Source of the DNA: Staphylococcus equorum
GTDB taxonomy: Bacteria > Bacillota > Bacilli > Staphylococcales > Staphylococcaceae
Assembly (NCBI RefSeq): GCF_029531845.1
Contig: NZ_JAMBPV010000001.1
Coordinates: forward strand, 124,001 to 188,000
Direction: 5' to 3'
Length of the DNA: 64,000 nucleotides
This document shows positions 58,095 through 64,000 of this stretch, in pieces; the first letter of the stretch is position 1, and every line of letters starts with the position of its first letter. A model generated the notes under the pieces. It searched no databases. It was given only the letters and a program-made list of their open reading frames with translations, and was not told where the DNA came from. Both the position numbers and the translations under genes were made by a program.

Positions 58095-59593
58095 TAATTA
58101 TTACCTTCTTCTACATTATATTTTTGATTATCTTTTGGCTTGATGATAAATGCAGCAATTGTAATTGTTGCGATACCGATAAATGTTGCTACTGCACCTG
58201 CTGACATTGTACTTGGAATAATACCACCGAAGTAAATGACTAAATATGACCCCAGTCCTACAAACATTGATATTTCTGCGGCTTTAGCTGGTGCTTTCTT
58301 CTTGGCGTATATGGCATGTAAGATAGGGCCTAATGTACCCGCTGCGATACCTGATATTCCAATCCACATAATGTCACTCATATGTTTTGGAGGTTGTAAG
58401 ACAAGTAAAAATGATAATAAACCTACAATTGGTACACTGATTTTACTTATTTGAAATGCAATTCTATTCGCTTTTTCATCACTAATATTAATTATTTTTC
58501 TTTTAACTAAGAATTTCAAGAATATATCATTCGCAAATACTGTAGAAATAGATACAAATAATCCATCTGTTGTCGACATCGCTGCAGCTAAAATGACCAC
58601 TCCAAAAAGTGCTACAATCACTGCAGGAAATGCCCAAATGATATAGTCAAGCAGTGCTAAGTCTGATGTTTCAACACTATTACCCAATGCGACACGAGCG
58701 AATATACCACCGAATAACACGAGTAGACAAAGCCCAGTAACAATAATATAAGTATTGATCATTTTTCCTAAATCTTTTTCATTTTTTAAACCTAATATTT
58801 TATTAAATAAATGTGGTGCAGAGGCAAACGCCCACTGTATGACGATTGCACCTAAAACCATGGCAAAAGAGTTGAAATGTACAGATTCTGGATTAAATAC
58901 TTTAACTAAATTTTCATTTTGGTTAGATAAATTATTTGCGATACCAGAAAATGTACTTGTAATACTCCCTTTCCAAAAAATAACGATACCTGAGATAAAT
59001 ACACCAAGACCTGCAATCGCCATAATGATAACTTGTATCGCATCAGTATAAATGTCTGCAAGTGCACCACCAACGTATACGTATAGTACGACAATAACGG
59101 CTATAAAGACGAGTCCGCTAAAGTAAGACATACCAAGTAAATATTCAAAAATCCTTGCGCCTGCAACAAATTGACTGGCTATATAAAATATATTAAAGAG
59201 AAGGATAACGCCAGTACCTACACGCATAATATCGCTGTCGTAGAAATCTCCTAACCAATCTGGAAGGGATAAAGATTTTTGAGTTGTATTTAATTTCCTT
59301 ACCTTTTTGGCAACCATTAAGACACCCGTGGGTCCACCGATAAACATAGCTAGAAATAGCCATAAGTTATTAAGACCCCATTCATAAGACCAACCTGGGT
59401 AACCTAAAAAGGTGGCTGCACTTAAGTATGTTGCTGCAAATGATAGTCCGAGCACTCTTGGCCCGATGTTGCCGCCACCAGTGGCAAAATCAGCGATATT
59501 TTTCATCTTTCGTGAGCTGATATAACCCACGATGACCATGACTATCATAAATAATATGAAGCCTATCCATGTATAGAGAGAAATTTCATCCAT
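58094..59593 (-). CDS. Sodium:solute symporter (SSS family)
   Basis: This 499-residue protein has about 13 membrane segments. SSS-type blocks are RKMKNIADFATGGGNIGPRV near residues 29-48, LSAATFLGYPGWSYEWGL at about 57-74, and VVILAAAMSTTDGLFVSIST (the sodium-site helix) in the second half. It imports an organic acid, amino acid or similar solute with sodium. It lies 25 bp after the LLM monooxygenase gene, so it may bring in that enzyme's substrate. Confidence 0.87.
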   Translation of the reverse strand: MDEISLYTWIGFILFMIVMVIVGYISSRKMKNIADFATGGGNIGPRVLGLSFAATYLSAATFLGYPGWSYEWGLNNLWLFLAMFIGGPTGVLMVAKKVRKLNTTQKSLSLPDWLGDFYDSDIMRVGTGVILLFNIFYIASQFVAGARIFEYLLGMSYFSGLVFIAVIVVLYVYVGGALADIYTDAIQVIIMAIAGLGVFISGIVIFWKGSITSTFSGIANNLSNQNENLVKVFNPESVHFNSFAMVLGAIVIQWAFASAPHLFNKILGLKNEKDLGKMINTYIIVTGLCLLVLFGGIFARVALGNSVETSDLALLDYIIWAFPAVIVALFGVVILAAAMSTTDGLFVSISTVFANDIFLKFLVKRKIINISDEKANRIAFQISKISVPIVGLLSFLLVLQPPKHMSDIMWIGISGIAAGTLGPILHAIYAKKKAPAKAAEISMFVGLGSYLVIYFGGIIPSTMSAGAVATFIGIATITIAAFIIKPKDNQKYNVEEGNN

Positions 59594-59618
59594 TGTTCTT
59601 TACTCCTTTTTTATTAAT

Positions 59619-60998
59619 TTATATAAGAGTATTCGCTGCACTCTTGTTTTTTGCTGGATGATTTTCCTTTATTGTTTTTTGGTCTTTACCGAACATATTT
59701 TCACGAAGTGTTGTGCCTTCGTATTCTGTTCTATATAGACCTCTTTTTTGTAATTCAGGGATAACATGCTCAACAAATTCTTCAAATGTACCAGGTGAAT
59801 AACTTTGAGCGATATTAAACCCAGCTGCCCCACCTTCAACTGTCCATGCTTCAAATTTATCAGCGACTTGCTCTTTCGTTCCAATAAATTTAGCTGTGCC
59901 ATTGCCAAGTCCATGGTTTTTCACAGCTTCTCTGAGTGTCCATTTATGGTGTGGGTCTTTGGTATACATATTAAGATTGCCTTGCATCGCTTCCGTCTCA
60001 ATATCTTCTATATACTGATCTGGGTCGTACTCTGAAAAATCAATTCCTGTATGTCCACTTAGCAATGATGCGGAACCTTCATAGCTGATATGTTCTGTTA
60101 ATGCTTCATATTTTTGATAGGCTTCTTCTTCTGTTTCTCCGATAATTGGGAGTACCATAGGAAACACTAAAATATCTTCCTTACTTCTGCCATGCTTTTC
60201 AGCTCTTGTGTGTATATCATCTACATAGCGCTTCAATGATTCTACTGAAGTATGTTTTGTAAACACAGCTTCTGCATGTTTAGCAGCAAACGTTTTACCT
60301 TTTTCTGAAGCGCCTGCTTGGAATAATACAGGTGTTCTTTGAGGTGACGGTTCAACTAAATGAGGGCCAGGCACACTAAAGAATTCACCTTCATGGTTAA
60401 TTTCATGCACTTTATCAGGATCTGCGTACGTATCAGTAGCTTTATCATTAATTACAGAGCCGTCTTCCCAGCTTTCCTCCCAAAGTTTATAAACGACTTG
60501 GAGAAATTCATCTGCTTTGTTATATCTTAAATCTTTTGGTAATCGTTCTTTCAACCCTAAGTTAATCGCTTCACTTTCTAAATAAGAAGTAACGACATTC
60601 CAACCTAAACGACCATTGGTTAAATGATCTAATGTAGATAATTGTCTGGCTAAACTATATGGTTGTGCATAGGTAGTAGAGATTGTTGGTGCAAAACCAA
60701 TATGCTTTGTCACTGCAGCCATTGCAGAAATAATCGGTATGGGATCGTGCGCAGGCAGTTGGACTGCATGCTTAATTGCAGCATCACTCGATTGATTATA
60801 AACACTATATGTTCCTAAAACATCTGCAATAAATATAGAATCAAACTTACCTTTCTCTAAGGTCTGCGCAATATTTATCCAATAATCTAATTGATTATGA
60901 TGTGCACCTTGGTCTTCGTTATGTTTCCATAATCCAGATGAATGTGGGGATGGTGAGTTTTGAACAAATCCATTAAAATGTATCTGCTTCTTCGGCAT
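59619..60998 (-). CDS. LLM-class flavin monooxygenase (NtaA/SnaA/DszA subfamily)
   Basis: This 459-residue FMN-dependent monooxygenase has FDSIFIADVLGTY, HIGFAPTISTTYAQPYSLAR, LDHLTNGRLGWNVVTSYLES and SPQRTPVLFQAGASEKGKTF, all typical of the nitrilotriacetate monooxygenase component A group. It needs reduced FMN from a separate reductase, which is not present here. Members oxidise aminopolycarboxylates, sulfur compounds or long-chain alkanes, so the substrate cannot be fixed. It is first in a unit with the symporter, the accessory peptide and the tautomerase. RBS AGGAGGAAAA. Confidence 0.87.
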   Translation of the reverse strand: MPKKQIHFNGFVQNSPSPHSSGLWKHNEDQGAHHNQLDYWINIAQTLEKGKFDSIFIADVLGTYSVYNQSSDAAIKHAVQLPAHDPIPIISAMAAVTKHIGFAPTISTTYAQPYSLARQLSTLDHLTNGRLGWNVVTSYLESEAINLGLKERLPKDLRYNKADEFLQVVYKLWEESWEDGSVINDKATDTYADPDKVHEINHEGEFFSVPGPHLVEPSPQRTPVLFQAGASEKGKTFAAKHAEAVFTKHTSVESLKRYVDDIHTRAEKHGRSKEDILVFPMVLPIIGETEEEAYQKYEALTEHISYEGSASLLSGHTGIDFSEYDPDQYIEDIETEAMQGNLNMYTKDPHHKWTLREAVKNHGLGNGTAKFIGTKEQVADKFEAWTVEGGAAGFNIAQSYSPGTFEEFVEHVIPELQKRGLYRTEYEGTTLRENMFGKDQKTIKENHPAKNKSAANTLI

Positions 60999-61490
60999 AT
61001 ATTTTTCCTCCTAAATGTAGTTTCGTTGTGCTTAATAGTGACTGTTGAGGAAATTTTAAAATTTAATTTAATATTTTTTGAATTACTTTAGCCATTTCCT
61101 AAGATGAAAATTCCCAATACATAGAATTTTCAGATAATATCTATGCTAGTAAATATAGCGAATATTACATACTTCGTCAACACCAAATCAGTAAATACTA
61201 TAAGAATAGTCGGATTAAATCGGTAAAATCCTTTTGTTCATTTGAATCGGTTTATGAATGTGAATTAAACTAAGTGAAACTTAATCATTGGGGTATGAAA
61301 GAATTGGATGAGAATATAATAGATATACGTAAAGTAAAATCCAGGAAAAGATAATTCACCTATTTCATAATTTTAATGAACATATGACTGCAAGTGTCTA
61401 TTTTCTAAATTACAGTAATTGAACACTGTGTTTAATTATTATATGTTTAACTTGCGATAAGAAATTATAGTGGATGGGAGTTAGATAAAT
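60999..61490. other. Gene-free divergent region between the two monooxygenases
   Basis: About 490 bp carry no recognised gene. An open frame of about 46 codons near 61128-61271 (YASKYSEYYILRQHQISKYY) has no start codon context or known match and may be a remnant. The stretch must contain the divergent promoters of both monooxygenase genes; a TTGCGA / TATAGT pair near 61450-61475 is a weak candidate on the plus strand. Confidence 0.4.
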
Positions 61491-62996
61491 ATGAGTAATG
61501 AAGTATTAATAGTTGGCGCTGGTCCTAGTGGTTTAGCCATGGCGATTTCATTAAGTAATCAAGGGATTCCGTTTAAAATTATTGATAAAAATGAAGGTCC
61601 TGGAACCGCTTCACGTGCAATGGCTATACAGGCAAGAGTGCTTGAATTTTATCAGCAATTAGGTTTCGCAGATAAGATTGTAGAAAAAGGATTTTTAGTA
61701 GATACTATAAATTTATATAAAGATAATAAGGATGTTGCAAACATACCTGTAGGTAAAATAGGTGAAGGCATGAGCCCTTATCCATATGTTTTAACACTAC
61801 CTCAAGACGTCCACGAAAGAATACTCGTTGATGTGTTAGAAAAACGAGGTGGACAAATTAGTTGGAAGCACGAACTATTAAGTTTTGATGATGATGGTGA
61901 CGTTGTAACAACTACCATAAATACACCTGAGGGAGATATCACAAAAACATTTGCCTACATTTGTGGTTGTGACGGTGCCGGTAGTGTTGTTAGGAAGACG
62001 CTTAATATTGATTTCCCAGGCGGAACATACCGTCAAATGTTCTTCGTCGCTGATGTAGAAAATGATACTGCATTAAAAACGGCATCCATGGGCTTCTATG
62101 ATAACTACTTTTGTTTAGGATTCCCTATTAGAACTACAGGACAACTACGTCTTATTGGTTTAATACCTGATGATCTTGTAGTAGAGGGTGACGGTCCTCA
62201 ATCACTCACTCCTCTAATTCCGCATGTTGAACGTATCTTACCCATACAAATAAATAAAGTGAATTGGTATTCACCCTATCGTTCCCACCATCGTGTTGCT
62301 GAAAAATTCAGACTAGGCCGTGCTTTCTTATGTGGAGATGCTGGCCATATCCATAGTCCTGCTGGTGGTCAAGGTATGAATACAGGTATAAGTGATGCGC
62401 TTAATTTAGCTTGGAAACTTGGAGCAGTTCTAAAAGAAAAAGCCGCACCAAAATTACTAGATACCTACGAACCTGAACGTATCGAATTCGCTCAAAGGTT
62501 AGTGAATACGACAGACAAAGCTTTTCAAATCATGACCAATAGTCGTATGGTAAAAAATTTCGTCATCCCTTTCTTTGCACCTAAATTATTACGTTTTAAC
62601 ACTTTAAAACAATTAATATTTAAAACAATTTCTCAAACTAATTTAAACTATCGACATAGTGAATTAAGTAGCGGAGAATATGGTGACATTAAAGGTGGAG
62701 ACCGCTTACCATGGGTGCATACAAGTAATATTGATAACTTTGAACCATTAAAATCTTATGATTGGCAACTTCACACGTATGGTAAAGTTACGCAAGAACT
62801 CAAACAACTCGCTTTTGAAACTGGTGTTCCGCTGTATGATGTACCTTGGAACAGATCAATCAATGCGAAAGGTATTAAAGAAAATTCAGTATTTCTAGTA
62901 CGTCCAGATAGTTACGTATCCGTAGCTACAGGCCTCCAAAATTTAGAACCTATAAAAAGTATGGTTCATAATTATGATATTTATCGTTTAAATTAA
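61491..62996 (+). CDS. FAD-dependent aromatic-type hydroxylase
   Basis: This 501-residue class A flavoprotein monooxygenase has the dinucleotide motif VGAGPSGLAMAISLSNQG at residues 7-24, the DG motif CGCDGAGSVVRKTL at about 158-171, and the GD motif GRAFLCGDAGHIHSPAGGQG at about 279-298. It resembles the PheA/TfdB/MhpA-like group, which hydroxylates phenols and related rings with NAD(P)H and oxygen. A C-terminal thioredoxin-like domain is present in reduced form (SVFLVRPDSYVSVA). RBS GATGGGAG. The substrate is unknown. It is divergent from the LLM monooxygenase unit. Confidence 0.87.
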   Translation: MSNEVLIVGAGPSGLAMAISLSNQGIPFKIIDKNEGPGTASRAMAIQARVLEFYQQLGFADKIVEKGFLVDTINLYKDNKDVANIPVGKIGEGMSPYPYVLTLPQDVHERILVDVLEKRGGQISWKHELLSFDDDGDVVTTTINTPEGDITKTFAYICGCDGAGSVVRKTLNIDFPGGTYRQMFFVADVENDTALKTASMGFYDNYFCLGFPIRTTGQLRLIGLIPDDLVVEGDGPQSLTPLIPHVERILPIQINKVNWYSPYRSHHRVAEKFRLGRAFLCGDAGHIHSPAGGQGMNTGISDALNLAWKLGAVLKEKAAPKLLDTYEPERIEFAQRLVNTTDKAFQIMTNSRMVKNFVIPFFAPKLLRFNTLKQLIFKTISQTNLNYRHSELSSGEYGDIKGGDRLPWVHTSNIDNFEPLKSYDWQLHTYGKVTQELKQLAFETGVPLYDVPWNRSINAKGIKENSVFLVRPDSYVSVATGLQNLEPIKSMVHNYDIYRLN

Positions 62997-63092
62997 CTTA
63001 GATCTTGAAAATCATGTATCGGAAATGCATTACTGATTTGCTTTGCAAATCATTTCGAAGATGATTTTTAATTTGGTAAAGTAAACAAGAAT

Positions 63093-63125
63093 CTCATTCA
63101 TCAAATAAGATGAGTGAGTTTTTTT
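63093..63125 (+). terminator. Terminator after the FAD hydroxylase
   Basis: CTCATTCATC (63093-63102) and GATGAGTGAG (63109-63118) form a stem followed by T7. The rest of the 304-bp gap (62997-63300) shows no gene. Confidence 0.85.
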
Positions 63126-63300
63126 CGTACTAGTTCAAGAAATCAAAATTTATCGATATTTGTGTTTGCTAGTTACAATGGTATAAAATAAAAAAGAGAT
63201 CATTAAGTAATATACATAAGAATTATGAACAATTGGACGCAATTAGTGCGGATATTCACACATTGTCAACTTTAAAAATAGAAAGGATACTTATTGAATA

Positions 63301-64000
63301 ATGAATAAATTACAAAAAGATGGTTATTCAAGATATGATTTAATGAAAAGTTTAAATTATGAGGGTATTGAACAGGATTACAATGAAATATTAGAATACT
63401 TTGCTGGCTTACCTGAAGATGATTATGCCCCTAACCTTAATAGATATAGAAGATACTCTAGAGCAATCGTTTTACCTGGAACAGAAGATGTTTTTTGGCT
63501 CCCTACGATTGAAAGAAACGGCGTTGATTATTCTGCGTATTTTCAAGGGAAGTTTAATCCAGAACATTCTGGCTCATATAGAGAATTCCATTCTATTGAT
63601 GAAAATATAAGAAGTAATAAATTGTTGAACGATATTATTATAGCCAATTATCATGAAACATTTTGGAACGAAGAAGATAAAATCTTACCGATTCATGTGG
63701 GTGTGCATTTCGTTAAATTGTATGTAGAAAATGACGGAGATAAGGCTGTTTCTTCTCCGAACTGTTTACATCAAGACGGAGAGCCGTTTACGTTTGCTCA
63801 TTTAGTCGAAAGAAAAAATATTATTGGTGGAACAAATGCTATCGCTGTACCTGAAGCTGCTGGAAATGATCCCAAAGAAACTGATGAAAACAATATAATA
63901 GAAGTTTTTGAAATGGAAAACCCTTTAGAATCCTATGGCGTTTACGATCCTAATGTCAGTCATTATGTGAGTCCAGTTGAAAAAGGTTCAGAACAAGGCA
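63301..64000 (+). CDS. 2-oxoglutarate/Fe(II) dioxygenase, partial at window end
   Basis: ATG 63301, 13 bp after an AAAGGA site, opens a frame that is still open at position 64000 (233 codons seen). It matches the 2OG-Fe dioxygenase family of PF10014 (BsmA and L-isoleucine hydroxylase-like). The iron motif is His157-x-Asp159 in NCLHQDGEPF, with AHLVERKNIIGGTNAI after it. A likely distal His221 is in SHYVSPVEKG. Known members hydroxylate free amino acids. The C-terminus and the 2-oxoglutarate-binding Arg lie beyond the window. Confidence 0.75.
   Translation, partial: MNKLQKDGYSRYDLMKSLNYEGIEQDYNEILEYFAGLPEDDYAPNLNRYRRYSRAIVLPGTEDVFWLPTIERNGVDYSAYFQGKFNPEHSGSYREFHSIDENIRSNKLLNDIIIANYHETFWNEEDKILPIHVGVHFVKLYVENDGDKAVSSPNCLHQDGEPFTFAHLVERKNIIGGTNAIAVPEAAGNDPKETDENNIIEVFEMENPLESYGVYDPNVSHYVSPVEKGSEQG

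Noticed and set aside
61128..61271. 46-codon open frame upstream of the FAD hydroxylase
   Set aside because: There is no start codon in context, no RBS and no recognisable similarity, so it is not called as a gene.

Overview
The window looks like chromosomal DNA from a Staphylococcus. It is AT-rich, and its ribosome binding sites are strong AAGGAGG-type. It carries a complete staphyloferrin B locus (sbnABCDEFGHI) divergent from sirABC, and a lacR-lacP-lacZ locus arranged as in Staphylococcus xylosus. The lactose locus, an L-fucose operon and the large set of secreted hydrolases suggest a coagulase-negative, environmental or animal-associated species near the S. saprophyticus/xylosus group. 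The species cannot be fixed from the sequence alone. Most genes lie on the minus strand.

Layout. 0-2.4 kb: a fadH-type reductase behind a perfect cre site, two related DUF3955 membrane proteins (one fused to an HTH), and a dispersed intergenic repeat. 2.4-7.4 kb: a GntR-regulated operon of TRAP transporter, carbon-nitrogen hydrolase and DUF2848 protein. 7.5-9.1 kb: PadR and chromate transporter. 9.3-12.7 kb: a GtrB-like glycosyltransferase with a polytopic partner, and a GNAT acetyltransferase. 12.8-27.3 kb: an exported-hydrolase region with two purple-acid-phosphatase-like enzymes (one cut by a single in-frame TAA), a lipoprotein, a poly-gamma-glutamate hydrolase and an exonuclease/phosphatase-fold nuclease. 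Inside it lie a SAM riboswitch in front of a 57-residue unknown protein, a cytosine deaminase-like enzyme, and a ureohydrolase/MFS/LysR set. 27.4-41.8 kb: sbn and sir with Fur boxes. 41.8-44.8 kb: a junction with a second copy of the dispersed repeat, an IS1182-type transposase remnant, two tiny proteins, a thioesterase whose Shine-Dalgarno lies in a 15-bp hairpin, and a LysR regulator. 45-51.8 kb: the L-fucose operon and its DeoR regulator, bracketed by two identical terminators. 51.8-57.2 kb: lacZ, lacP and lacR. 57.3-64 kb: CsbD, then a tautomerase, a sodium-solute symporter with a 34-residue companion, an LLM-class flavin monooxygenase, an FAD aromatic-type hydroxylase and a 2-oxoglutarate/Fe(II) dioxygenase running off the edge.

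How the genes fit together. The window is largely nutrient acquisition: iron (sbn/sir), sugars (fuc, lac), probably phosphate (secreted phosphatases and nuclease with PhoP-box-like repeats upstream), and an unknown organic acid or amide (TRAP operon). The most unusual items are the SAM-riboswitch-controlled small protein, the TRAP/DUF2848 operon, the phosphatase interrupted by one stop codon, the hairpin over the thioesterase start, and the oxidative gene group at the right end. No CRISPR array, tRNA, rRNA or intact mobile element was seen.
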